From Thiobacillus sp. (GTDB lineage: Bacteria; Pseudomonadota; Gammaproteobacteria; Burkholderiales; Thiobacillaceae): a stretch of 64,000 bases of DNA. Under the pieces are notes generated by a model. The model worked only from the letters and a program-made list of their open reading frames with translations, was not told the origin of the DNA and did no database searches. The stretch covers positions 310,001 through 374,000 of the forward strand of contig NZ_JADMKC010000007.1 of the NCBI RefSeq assembly GCF_018780105.1. Reading direction: 5' to 3'. Positions 35,186-43,537 of this stretch are shown piece by piece; position 1 is the stretch's first letter; every line of letters begins with the position of its first letter. Both the position numbers and the translations under genes were made by a program.

Positions 35186-35462
35186 CCTCATAAGCGTCGT
35201 CGGCCCGCGCCCCCATGCCGTCTCCCACAACGAGCAATACCGCAAACTGATCAAAGGCTACATGCTGCGCCACAAGGTCAAGCCCGGCATTACCGGCTGG
35301 GCGCAAGTCAACGGCCTGCGCGGCGAAACCGAAACCCTCGACAAAATGCGCGCCCGCGTGCAGTACAACATTGACTACATGCGCAACAGGTCGCTCGTGT
35401 TCGATCTCATGATTATTGGCAAGACCCTGGCGGTTGTCTGGCGGGATCAGAACGCTTATTGA
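35186..35462 (+). pseudogene. Duplicated 3' fragment of the sugar transferase (copy B)
   Basis: Encodes the last about 90 residues of the sugar transferase (SVVGPRPHAVSHNEQYRKL through VWRDQNAY) with a few changes (for example D to N in VQYNIDYM and W to R in MRNRSL). It has no membrane or substrate domains, so it is a non-functional partial copy. Sequence homology stops at the stop codon. Confidence 0.9.
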
Positions 35463-36186
35463 TAAGGTGTTAAAAGCGGGCTGTTAGCCTAGCTTGCGCC
35501 ATCAGGTGTTTTTCAGCCCCGGTACGCAGTCTCTTGTTGGCGAAGCCCCCCTTCGTCTAGGCAAACTGATCGCGTGCGGGCGAGGGGTGCCGTATTTACG
35601 GCCAAAGTTACCAGGGGTCTACGCCAGGCGGTTTTGCTGTTTACACACTCCCCAGATATCCGGACGGAGCTCGGTTAATCAGACTGGATTCCGGCTTTGC
35701 GCCGGGTTGGCGCGTGTGGACATCTCAGCGCCCCCTTGAAGTAGCCCGCGAACAGGCTGAATATCGGCCGCCGCATCCAAGGCTGCAAACTTGGCGCATA
35801 TCCGCTGCAAAAGTGGTCAACCGGGTGATGGTGGCTTCCTGGGATGCCGGTGCCAAAGCGCTGTAGGCGCATGCAATCCACGACCCCGCAAAGCAGTTTT
35901 ATGCGCAAGACAGATTACAGCCCTTACCCTTTGCATCTAAATACATAGAGGTGTGTCCGCATACCGGCAGCCATGATCAGCAGACGCCAGGTTCCTGCCA
36001 TTAGTAGGCCTTAAGCATGGGGAACAGCGTGTTTCCCGTGTCGTCACTTTCGTATGTGGAGCCAAAATGACTTGAAGCGATTGAATACGCACCAAAGCAT
36101 TCAATCCATTCTTAATAATGGCCTTGTCAGACGAATCGTCTGTATAAAATTTATCCGTAAATAAACTTTATTTATCAATATTGGTT
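35463..36186. other. Long intergenic region, no gene seen
   Basis: Over 700 bp without a convincing reading frame on either strand. The first part (to about 35930) is GC-balanced and may be decayed coding sequence, but nothing recognisable translates from it. From about 36080 it becomes AT-rich and merges into the regulatory region of the PEP-CTERM gene at 36577. Confidence 0.5.
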
Positions 36187-36203
36187 TGTCGATAAATTTT
36201 ACA
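36187..36203 (+). promoter_or_regulatory. Second, distal activator-like box
   Basis: TGTCGATAAATTTTACA differs from the box at 36332 by an imperfect centre. It may be a second regulator site about 246 bp before the -24 element. Confidence 0.4.
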
Positions 36204-36331
36204 CGCAGCGCTCATGGCGGGGTAATGTTTTAAGCAATTGATCTGTCTAGGGAAGTTTGCTTGTTGGTACGTAGTACAAATAGCTCATCAATATCTGGTA
36301 CTGGATACAACCCGATTGGCCGCCCGAATTT

Positions 36332-36348
36332 TGTCGGAAAATTTTACA
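36332..36348 (+). promoter_or_regulatory. Putative activator box upstream of the third PEP-CTERM gene
   Basis: TGTCGGAAAATTTTACA lies 101 bp before the -24 GG of the sigma-54 promoter at 36449. It matches the boxes at 5233 and 6507. Confidence 0.6.
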
Positions 36349-36448
36349 CTTCCGGATAGGCGAGCACCATTTGAGGGCGGCTGGCCAGAGGCTATAAACA
36401 TTTATTTCGTTGATATGCAAAGAGTATTAGTAAATGTTTAATTAGGTT

Positions 36449-36462
36449 GGCATTGCCATTGC
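36449..36462 (+). promoter_or_regulatory. Sigma-54 promoter (-24 GG / -12 GC)
   Basis: GTTGGCATTGCCATTGCTTA has GG at 36449-36450 and GC at 36461-36462, 10 bases apart, close to the consensus TGGCAC-N5-TTGC. The start site would be near 36474, about 100 nt before the gene. Confidence 0.72.
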
Positions 36463-36576
36463 TTAATGTGTAGCGCCGCGAAGGGAATTAATCGGAGCTC
36501 AGTTTCCGCCCGGGTAGGTAACAACAAATGTAGTTGTTTAATCGATCGATACTTAATCTACATGAGGAGATTTACA

Positions 36577-37299
36577 ATGAATTTCACAATGACAAAGATT
36601 GCTGCTGCGGCAGTTTTGGCTCTCGCTGCTTCGGGCGCGCAGGCTGTTACAGTTACGTCCGCTTCTGTTACTGGCGGCAATTTCGAAATGATTGGCTTCG
36701 GCGCACCCATTACGTTTGCAGCCTTTGGTACCGGTGCAGCGGATATCCTCGGTTATGACGGCACCACCCCCGGTTCCGCTGTTGCCAATACCGCTTTTAG
36801 CGCGGACGGGATCGTTGGCTTTGGATTCGGTGCGGGCATCCCTGGTTCAACCCAGAAAACGGTTAACACCTACACCGCTGCAGCCAATCTGGGCGACGTT
36901 AATTCGGCAGCAGGCACCATTTCCGGCTTCGCCCCGGTAACATTCAATATTGCAAGCATGACAAATGGCGCCAGCATTACGGCGGACACGAGCGCTTGGT
37001 TTGCCAACTACAATGGCACGGACTTTAACCAGGGTAGCGGCCGGAATCTCGTCGACGGTGCGGCTGACGGCTCTTTTGCAACCGGCACGCTTTCGGGCTG
37101 TTCGGGTAATAGCTGTTCTTATACTCTGAACTGGTCGTCTTACATTGTCGGCGGCTCTTTTGATGGCAACACCGGCGTATGGAATCTCAGCGGTACTGTT
37201 ACTGCTGCTGTGCCGGAGGCATCTACCTACGGCATGATGCTGGCTGGTCTGGGTCTGGTTGGCGGGATGGTTGCACGTCGCCGCAAGCTGGTTGCCTAA
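36577..37299 (+). CDS. PEP-CTERM sorting domain-containing protein
   Basis: A 240-residue exported protein. The signal peptide is IAAAAVLALAASGAQA. The mature part is rich in Gly, Ala, Thr, Asn and Phe, with one Cys pair (SGCSGNSCSY). The C-terminal sorting signal is VPEASTYGMMLAGLGLVGGM followed by ARRRKLVA. ATG 36577 follows GAGGAGA. It is expected to be transcribed from 36449 and terminated at 37368. It differs in sequence from the two PEP-CTERM proteins near 6-7 kb, and its leader is not of their conserved type. Confidence 0.92.
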   Translation: MNFTMTKIAAAAVLALAASGAQAVTVTSASVTGGNFEMIGFGAPITFAAFGTGAADILGYDGTTPGSAVANTAFSADGIVGFGFGAGIPGSTQKTVNTYTAAANLGDVNSAAGTISGFAPVTFNIASMTNGASITADTSAWFANYNGTDFNQGSGRNLVDGAADGSFATGTLSGCSGNSCSYTLNWSSYIVGGSFDGNTGVWNLSGTVTAAVPEASTYGMMLAGLGLVGGMVARRRKLVA

Positions 37300-37367
37300 T
37301 TGGTGTGCAAGCACGAATAACGTTGTTGTTAGTCGTGCTTGCAAACCCGGATTGAATCTAATTCGGG

Positions 37368-37412
37368 CATGCAAAAAAATACGGCGGGAAACCCGCCGTA
37401 TTTTTTTGCATG
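37368..37412. terminator. Rho-independent terminator, 21-bp stem
   Basis: CATGCAAAAAAATACGGCGG extends into a perfect inverted repeat with loop AAA and a T7 tract on the plus strand. The stem is symmetric, so it could also act on the minus strand. It ends the PEP-CTERM transcript. Confidence 0.95.
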
Positions 37413-37654
37413 GTGATTCAGTTCCGAAAATGTGAAAACTTCATTGAATGCCGCAATGATCAAGTTACTCATTTACTGCATTAATGTAACAGCCCAAAAA
37501 ACTTGTGCTGTTAATTATGGATGGCTCCCATTAAGCCCTAGTAGAATTTCTACCCTTGTGTTCAAAAATAATAGTTGTGCAAAAAACGGGTTAGATATCA
37601 GCACAATTTTCAAAATATTAATAACACATACTATTTATTACAAACGGAGGAGTT
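37413..37654. other. AT-rich intergenic region upstream of the two-barrel outer-membrane protein
   Basis: About 240 bp that should hold the promoter of the outer-membrane protein. A GG-N10-GC pattern occurs near 37520 (TGGCTCCCATTAAGC), but its -12 element reads AAGC, so a sigma-54 promoter is not claimed. A strong ribosome-binding site (GGAGGAG) precedes ATG 37655. Confidence 0.4.
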
Positions 37655-39640
37655 ATGCATTTTGCTTTGAAACATGCTGCCTTGGTGGCAGCCTGCCTAA
37701 CAACCACTTCTGCACAGGCTACTAACGGCTTTTTCCTACCGGGATCTGGCGTCCGCTCGACGGGTATGGGGGGAGTCGGTATTGCTTATGGACGTGATTC
37801 GCTATCTGCCAATGCCAACCCTGTCAATATTCTCAATGCAGGTATGCGCGGGGATATGGGCATTAGTATTTTTAACCCGGAACGATATGCCACGGTAGGT
37901 AGACCTGCGGGCCAGACATCTCCTTTTGCCGGTACGTTCACTGGTGATGTTGAAAGTGAATCGCGGTATTTCCTGATGCCGGAAATGGGCTTTACCATGC
38001 CCCTTACCGAGCAACTGTCGATTGGCTTGGCGGTAGTAGGCAGCGGTGGTATGAACACCAATTATCCTGCGAATTTCTTTTCGTTTGCCGGAGATCCGCC
38101 TGTAAGCGACAGAATTGGCGTGGACATGATGCAGGTGCTGATTCCGATTAGCGTGGCCTACAAAGTCAACGAAGATCAGGGGGTCGGTGCTTCGTTAGTG
38201 CTTGCTACGACGCGCTTCCAGGCCTACGGGCTTGGTGCTTTTTTGACTTTTGATGATTTTACGACGATCACATCCGATCCAGCGCATATGACAAACAATG
38301 GCTACGATTACAGTTATGGTGGGGGAGTCAAACTGGGTTGGCAAGGTGAGTATATGGATGACAAACTCACGGTCGGCCTGGTGTACACATCAAGAATTTC
38401 AATGACGAAGTTTGACAAGTACCGGGGCTTGTTTGCCGAGCAGGGCGGCTTCGATATTCCCGAAAATTATGGCATAGGCATTTCCATCAAGCCGATGAAG
38501 AATCTCGTGATTGCCGCTGATGTGTCACGGATCAATTTTGGGGATGTTAAGTCCTTCGGTAACCTGGGGCCGGGCACTTCTGCAACCCCATATCCTGGCC
38601 CTGGTCCTTCCACAAAAAATAATGCAGTAAAAGCCATTCCTTCTACAGTTGATCCGTCTAAAGAACTCGGAAATGATGCAGGCATGGGGTTCGGCTGGCA
38701 GAATCAGACTGTGTATAAGCTGGGTATCCAGTATGGCGTGACTAGTCAGTTGCAAGTTCGTGCAGGCTACAACTATGGCGCGACTACGATTCCTAACACC
38801 CAGTTGACATTTAATACGTTAGCGCCGGCTACTGTTGAAAGGCATATATCGGTGGGTTTTACCTACAAGCCCAGTGATGAGCTTGAAATAACCGGCACTT
38901 ATATGCGTGTTCCGACGAATTCGCAAACTTCGCCGCGGAACCAAAATATTATCGGTATGGCCGACATCGGAATGAATCAAAATGTATATGGGGTGAGCTT
39001 GGGCTGGGTACTTGCTCCAGGCGTGAGCGAATATGGCGATCCATCAGAAGATCAGACGCCATGGGGTTTCTATGCGGGTATGGGTATTGGCCAGACCAGT
39101 AATAGCAAGTGGGAATCATCTAATATTAACGCTTCCCTCGCGGCCGACGGCATCACGGCAACATCCGATCTCGATAATACAAACGCGAATGGGAACTTTC
39201 CCTGGAAATTTTATGCGGGCTATGAAATTAACCCGTTCGTCGGAGTGGAAGGTGGGTATATGGCCTTTCAGGATCTCTACGCAAATGTGACCGCGACCGC
39301 GCCTACAGCCGCTACAGCTCGGCTGGCTCAGCAAAGTGATGCCTGGATGCTAGCGGCCATGGGATCGTATCCGGTCACTCAGGATTTTTCTGTGTTTGGC
39401 AAACTGGGGGCCAATTTTTGGCGTAAGCAACTCTTGACTACAGACACCACTGCTGGCGTCCCAACCGCAACTACGGCAACCCAGTCTACGGAATCGGATA
39501 GTGGTACGGGTCTGTATTACGGTTTGGGCGTAAGTTACGATATGGGTGATTACTTCACTCTGCGTGCTGAATGGGAACGCTACGATGTCGATGGAGCCGA
39601 TGTTGATGCGTATACGGGTGGATTCTTGTTTAAATTTTAA
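37655..39640 (+). CDS. Outer-membrane protein: FadL-like barrel fused to an OmpA-like barrel
   Basis: A 661-residue protein. Residues 1-22 are a signal peptide. Residues about 24-453 look like the FadL/TodX/OmpP1 channel family, with N-terminal TNGFFLPGSGVRSTGMGG, AYGRDSLSANANPVNI, repeated alternating beta-strands and VYKLGIQYGVTSQLQVRAGYNYG. After a linker, residues about 469-661 form a second unit with eight probable beta-strands and short turns: WGFYAGMGIGQT, KFYAGYEINPFVGVEGGY, SVFGKLGANFWR, YYGLGVSYDMGDYFTLRAEW and a terminal Phe. This matches an OmpA-type 8-strand barrel. The FadL part suggests uptake of hydrophobic compounds. The gene is AT-richer than average. A clear terminator follows at 39681. 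Confidence 0.83.
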   Translation: MHFALKHAALVAACLTTTSAQATNGFFLPGSGVRSTGMGGVGIAYGRDSLSANANPVNILNAGMRGDMGISIFNPERYATVGRPAGQTSPFAGTFTGDVESESRYFLMPEMGFTMPLTEQLSIGLAVVGSGGMNTNYPANFFSFAGDPPVSDRIGVDMMQVLIPISVAYKVNEDQGVGASLVLATTRFQAYGLGAFLTFDDFTTITSDPAHMTNNGYDYSYGGGVKLGWQGEYMDDKLTVGLVYTSRISMTKFDKYRGLFAEQGGFDIPENYGIGISIKPMKNLVIAADVSRINFGDVKSFGNLGPGTSATPYPGPGPSTKNNAVKAIPSTVDPSKELGNDAGMGFGWQNQTVYKLGIQYGVTSQLQVRAGYNYGATTIPNTQLTFNTLAPATVERHISVGFTYKPSDELEITGTYMRVPTNSQTSPRNQNIIGMADIGMNQNVYGVSLGWVLAPGVSEYGDPSEDQTPWGFYAGMGIGQTSNSKWESSNINASLAADGITATSDLDNTNANGNFPWKFYAGYEINPFVGVEGGYMAFQDLYANVTATAPTAATARLAQQSDAWMLAAMGSYPVTQDFSVFGKLGANFWRKQLLTTDTTAGVPTATTATQSTESDSGTGLYYGLGVSYDMGDYFTLRAEWERYDVDGADVDAYTGGFLFKF

Positions 39641-39680
39641 CGACCCTTGCCGATCGCCGGATTCAGGCGGTCATCTCCCC

Positions 39681-39709
39681 AAAACAGCCTGGCTTTGCCA
39701 GGCTGTTTT
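39681..39709. terminator. Rho-independent terminator, symmetric
   Basis: AAAACAGCCTGGC and GCCAGGCTGTTTT pair around TTT. It can serve both the outer-membrane protein gene and, on the minus strand, comEC. Confidence 0.92.
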
Positions 39710-39852
39710 GTTTGGTGCATCACTTCAAATGAATGAACTGATTTCACGGCTACTCGGGTACAGCCATGCCAATCTGAGCTTTCTTGAGACTGCCAGTGAT
39801 CAGGCTGTCGATAAAGCGTAATTTTCCAAAGAACCCCATGGGCAGAGCAGCC

Positions 39853-42207
39853 TCATGGTGAGCTGTTCTGCCAATAGCGGCGGTGAGACGGGCGATATTC
39901 CAAGGTCTCCACACCGGTTTGGCTGATCCTCAGTTTGATGAGCCCGCTGCTATCGCTGCGCAGCATGCGGGCATCCTGCTTCCGGAATTGGGCGACGACC
40001 TGGGGATGCGGGTGACCGAAGCGGTTGCGGTAGCCCATAGTGAAGACGCCGATTTGCGGTTGCACCTGTTCGACGAATTCGGCCAGCGACGAGGTGCGGC
40101 TACCATGATGGCCAGCGATCAGGACGGTGGCAGACAGGTCCGTGCCGTTGTTGCGTAACGCCTGTTCCATGAGTTCGAGCTCAACGCGCCGTTCGCCATC
40201 GCCGGTGATCAGCAGGCTTTGCCCGCCGCTGCTGATTTTCAATACGCAACTGTAATCGTTGTCGCGGCGATTGGCTTCGCCGTAGGCCGTGGCGGGCGGG
40301 TTGAGAATATCGAAGCGCACGCCGTCCCATTGCCAGTGTTGGCCGCGCTGGCAATGGCGTGGGGCGGGCGCGCCTTTCAACAGCGGGCTGCTGGCGGGCA
40401 GGCCATGCAGCAGCCAGCCGGTGGGCAGGTCGCGCAACACGGAGCGCAGGCCGCCGCTGTGGTCGCTGTCGTCGTGGGAGACGATCATGCCTGACAGTTC
40501 GCCGACGCCTGTGGCGCGCAGGTAGGGCACGATGATGCGTTCGCCGGCGTCGCTGTCGGCAAAGGCGGGGCCGGTGTCGTAGAGCAGGGTATGGCGGGCA
40601 GTGCGGATCAGGATGGCGGTGCCCTGGCTGACGTCGATCACGTCGGCTTCGAAACGGCCAGGGGCGAGGTTTGCCTGCGGTGGAAACGCCAGCGGCAGCC
40701 ACAGCACGGCGCCCAGTGCCCGCAACGGAAACCCGCGCGGCAGCAAAAGCCACACGGTGCCGATGACGGCCAGCAGGGTGGCCCAGCCATCCGGCGCGGG
40801 CCGCGCGGCAACGGCCCAGGGCAGGGCGCTGGCCCACTGCAAGCCCTGTCCCAGTCCGTCCATCAGCCATGCGGCCGCATGCCATAACGGCGGGACGATC
40901 ACGCCCAGCAAGGCCAGTGGGGTGACCAACCAGCTCACTACCGGGATGGCGATGGCGTTGGCCAGCGGCGAGATCAGCGACACCTGCTGGAACAGCAGCA
41001 ACAGGGCGGGCGCCAGTGCTAGCGTCAGCGCGGCCTGCACGGTGATCCAGCCACGCAGCTTGTTAGGCATCGCCACGCGGCCGAAGCTCACCCACAGAAT
41101 CACCGCCATGGCACCAAACGACAGCCAGAATCCGGCAGACAACACCGCCCACGGATCAATCAGCAATACGATGAACAGCGCCCAGGTCAGCGCCGAAAAG
41201 GGCCGCGGTTCGCGCCGCCCCCAGAATGCCAGCGCCAGCGCGGCGAGCATGAACAGGGTGCGCTGCGCGGGCACCTGAAATCCGGCCAGCAGGCTGTAGG
41301 CCGCTGCGGCCAGCACGGCCGCGACGAGGCCGGCCTGCCGTGCCGGTACACGTTCCGCCAGGCGCGGCAGACGCCGCCAGCCCTGTGCGAGCAGCCAGCC
41401 GGCCAGCGCGGCAATCATGGTGACGTGCAGTCCCGAGATGCTCAGCAGATGGTTGACGCCGGTGCGGGTGAAAGCCCGCCATTGTTCGTGCGGAATGCCG
41501 CGCTGGTCGCCAATCACCAGCGCGCTGATCACGCCGGCATAGGGGGCGTCGCCTAGCGTGCGCATGATCCGTTGGCGGATCGTGGCGCGGGTGGCGGCGA
41601 TCCAGGCGGCGAGTGTGCCGGCGCGGCCTGCCAGGCGTTGCGGCGATGACTGTTCGCGCACATAGCCCGAAGCAGCGATGTCGCGTTCCAGCATCCAGGC
41701 TTCCAGATCGAAGCCGTGCGGGTTGTGGGTGCCGTAAGGGGTTTTGAGCCGCACGGTGAACTGCCAGCGTTCGCCTGCCTGCACGGTGGGTGTGTGGCTG
41801 GGGTCATCGCGCGGCCAGTACCGCGCGAGCTGGATGCGTTGCAGGTTCGGCGCATCGGGCGTCAACACCTGTTCGACGTCCAGCACAAAGCGTTCGCCGC
41901 GCGCATCGCTTTGCGGCAGGTCGCTGACCACCCCTTCCAGACGAATGTCCACCCCTTGCCAATGACCAGGCAGGCGATCCGCCAGCCGCAGGTCGGCACG
42001 CCATCCCGCCCAGGCAAAGCCGAGCGATAGACTCAGCAGCGCAACCGCCAGCCGGCGCAGGGCTTCAGGGGTGGGTTGGGAAAAACGCGGCAGCCATAAC
42101 ACGCTGCCCAGCAGCGGCAACATCCACAGCCAGCGCGCGGGTGGCAGCGTGGCCTGCTGTTGCAGCAGCCATACGCCAAGACAGAATGCGATGAGATAAA
42201 ACCGCAT
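39853..42207 (-). CDS. comEC: DNA internalization-related competence protein ComEC/Rec2
   Basis: A 784-residue inner-membrane channel for single-stranded DNA uptake. It has N-terminal hydrophobic segments and a soluble DUF4131-type domain. The competence region starts at GVNHLLSISGLHVTMIAALAG, followed by many helices. The C-terminal metallo-beta-lactamase domain has SHDDSDHSGG and AGHHGSRTS. The ComEA-like protein at 48323 and pilSR are other competence-related genes in the window. The Phd/ParE pair lies directly upstream. Confidence 0.94.
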   Translation of the reverse strand: MRFYLIAFCLGVWLLQQQATLPPARWLWMLPLLGSVLWLPRFSQPTPEALRRLAVALLSLSLGFAWAGWRADLRLADRLPGHWQGVDIRLEGVVSDLPQSDARGERFVLDVEQVLTPDAPNLQRIQLARYWPRDDPSHTPTVQAGERWQFTVRLKTPYGTHNPHGFDLEAWMLERDIAASGYVREQSSPQRLAGRAGTLAAWIAATRATIRQRIMRTLGDAPYAGVISALVIGDQRGIPHEQWRAFTRTGVNHLLSISGLHVTMIAALAGWLLAQGWRRLPRLAERVPARQAGLVAAVLAAAAYSLLAGFQVPAQRTLFMLAALALAFWGRREPRPFSALTWALFIVLLIDPWAVLSAGFWLSFGAMAVILWVSFGRVAMPNKLRGWITVQAALTLALAPALLLLFQQVSLISPLANAIAIPVVSWLVTPLALLGVIVPPLWHAAAWLMDGLGQGLQWASALPWAVAARPAPDGWATLLAVIGTVWLLLPRGFPLRALGAVLWLPLAFPPQANLAPGRFEADVIDVSQGTAILIRTARHTLLYDTGPAFADSDAGERIIVPYLRATGVGELSGMIVSHDDSDHSGGLRSVLRDLPTGWLLHGLPASSPLLKGAPAPRHCQRGQHWQWDGVRFDILNPPATAYGEANRRDNDYSCVLKISSGGQSLLITGDGERRVELELMEQALRNNGTDLSATVLIAGHHGSRTSSLAEFVEQVQPQIGVFTMGYRNRFGHPHPQVVAQFRKQDARMLRSDSSGLIKLRISQTGVETLEYRPSHRRYWQNSSP

Positions 42208-42217
42208 CGCGCGGGGG

Positions 42218-42538
42218 TTACGCCCTGAGCAAACGATGCGTCAGTAAGGTGCGCAGGTTGCGCCGGGTGTCGCACACGATATGAATGACGATGACATCGG
42301 GCTGGATTTCGTAGATCACCCGGGTTTGCCCAGTGATCAACTGGCGGTAATGCGTTAGTCCAAGGTGGGCGATTTCGTCCGGCACGTTGCCGATCTGGGG
42401 AAACTCCGCGAGTTCCAGGATCGCCTGTTTCAGTTTGCGTGAATGCGTGCGCCACGCCTCGCTGGAAAACTGCTGGATGAAATAGATGCGCAGGTCATGC
42501 AGGTCGGTTTCGGCATCTTTGAGAAAAACGATCTTCAT
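42218..42538 (-). CDS. RelE/ParE-family toxin
   Basis: A 106-residue toxin-like protein. Family features are FLKDAETDLHDLRIYFIQQF, IGNVPDEIAHLGLTHYRQLI and YEIQPDVIVIHIVCDTRRN. The ATG overlaps the antitoxin stop by 4 bp. ParE members poison gyrase and RelE members cleave mRNA; the sequence fits ParE better, but this is not certain. Confidence 0.9.
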   Translation of the reverse strand: MKIVFLKDAETDLHDLRIYFIQQFSSEAWRTHSRKLKQAILELAEFPQIGNVPDEIAHLGLTHYRQLITGQTRVIYEIQPDVIVIHIVCDTRRNLRTLLTHRLLRA

Positions 42539-42804
42539 TTATCCAGCGCGTCGAGGTCGGCAAACACCGCGTCGGCAGAGCGAAACTGTCCGGCGTCGAT
42601 TTGTTTTCTGCCCAACGCCAACAGCTTGAGCAGCGCCAGTGTTTCTTCATACGCCTCGTAGGATTTGACATCCATCACCACCAGGCGGGCTTCGCCGTTT
42701 TGGGTGATGAGCATGGGTTCGCGGCATTCGTTCAGTTCTCGAACGATTTCGGCTGCGTGGCTTTTCAGATAACTGATGGGTTTGGTGCGGGTGGACAGTT
42801 CCAT
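42535..42804 (-). CDS. Phd/YefM-family antitoxin
   Basis: An 89-residue protein. The DNA-binding N-terminus is SYLKSHAAEIVREL, followed by EPMLITQNGEARLVVMDVKSYEAYEET, the Phd/YefM core. The C-terminal tail would bind the toxin. ATG 42804 is chosen over an upstream frame start. A palindrome at 42831 is the likely operator. Confidence 0.9.
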   Translation of the reverse strand: MELSTRTKPISYLKSHAAEIVRELNECREPMLITQNGEARLVVMDVKSYEAYEETLALLKLLALGRKQIDAGQFRSADAVFADLDALDK

Positions 42805-42830
42805 GTTACGTACCTCCAGGCGGCTATTGG

Positions 42831-42851
42831 CCGAATATAGTCTTAATTCGG
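42831..42851. promoter_or_regulatory. Operator-like palindrome of the Phd/ParE pair
   Basis: CCGAAT (42831-42836) and ATTCGG (42846-42851) are inverted arms, 27 bp before the antitoxin start, in the 3' end of lolD. It is a typical place for antitoxin autorepression. Confidence 0.45.
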
Positions 42852-42859
42852 ACTGCCCG

Positions 42860-43537
42860 CTAGGCCTGCAACATCCCATCGACCAGCCGCAACTGCCGAT
42901 CCATGCGCGCCGCCAGATTGCTGTCGTGGGTGACGACGATGAGGCTGGTGGCCTGCTTGCGGTTGAGGTCGCGCATCAGGTCGAACACGGCATCGGCGGT
43001 GTGGCGGTCGAGGTTGCCGGTAGGTTCGTCGGCCAGGATGCAGGCGGGCTGGGTAACCAGCCCGCGTGCAATGGCGACACGCTGACGCTCGCCGCCGGAG
43101 AGTTCGCCGGGGCGGTGGGGGAGACGATGGCCCAGTCCCACTTCGGTCAGGACTTCGGTCGCGCGCGCCATGGCCTGGGTGCGGTCGAGCCGGCGGATGG
43201 TGAGCGGCATCGCGGTGTTTTCCAGCGCGGAAAACTCGGGCAGCAGGTGATGGAACTGGTAGACGAATCCCAGCGCGGTGTTGCGCAGTTCGCAGCGCGC
43301 TGCTTCGGAAATGGCAAAGGGGTTGCGCCCCAGCAGTTCGACCGTGCCCTGGGTCGGCGTATCGAGGCCGCCCAGTAGATGCAGCAGGGTGCTTTTGCCG
43401 GAGCCCGATGCGCCGACGATGGCCAGCGACTCGCCGGCGCGGACTTCGAGATCGACGCCGCGCAGGACCGGCACGTCGTTCCTGCCTTGGCGGAAGGTTT
43501 TGCTCAGGCCGCTGCAGCGCAGCACGATGTCATTCAT
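42860..43537 (-). CDS. lolD: Lipoprotein-releasing ABC transporter ATP-binding protein LolD
   Basis: A 225-residue ATPase of the LolCDE complex that extracts lipoproteins from the inner membrane. Walker A is [18 protein letters not shown], the LolD-typical segment [14 protein letters not shown] follows, the signature is [15 protein letters not shown] and Walker B is [11 protein letters not shown]. The start overlaps the lolC 3' end by 8 bp. Confidence 0.95.
   Translation of the reverse strand: MNDIVLRCSGLSKTFRQGRNDVPVLRGVDLEVRAGESLAIVGASGSGKSTLLHLLGGLDTPTQGTVELLGRNPFAISEAARCELRNTALGFVYQFHHLLPEFSALENTAMPLTIRRLDRTQAMARATEVLTEVGLGHRLPHRPGELSGGERQRVAIARGLVTQPACILADEPTGNLDRHTADAVFDLMRDLNRKQATSLIVVTHDSNLAARMDRQLRLVDGMLQA

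Noticed and set aside
37513-37530. Sigma-54 promoter for the two-barrel protein
   Set aside because: The GG-N10-GC spacing occurs but the -12 box reads AAGC and there is no TGTCGG box upstream.
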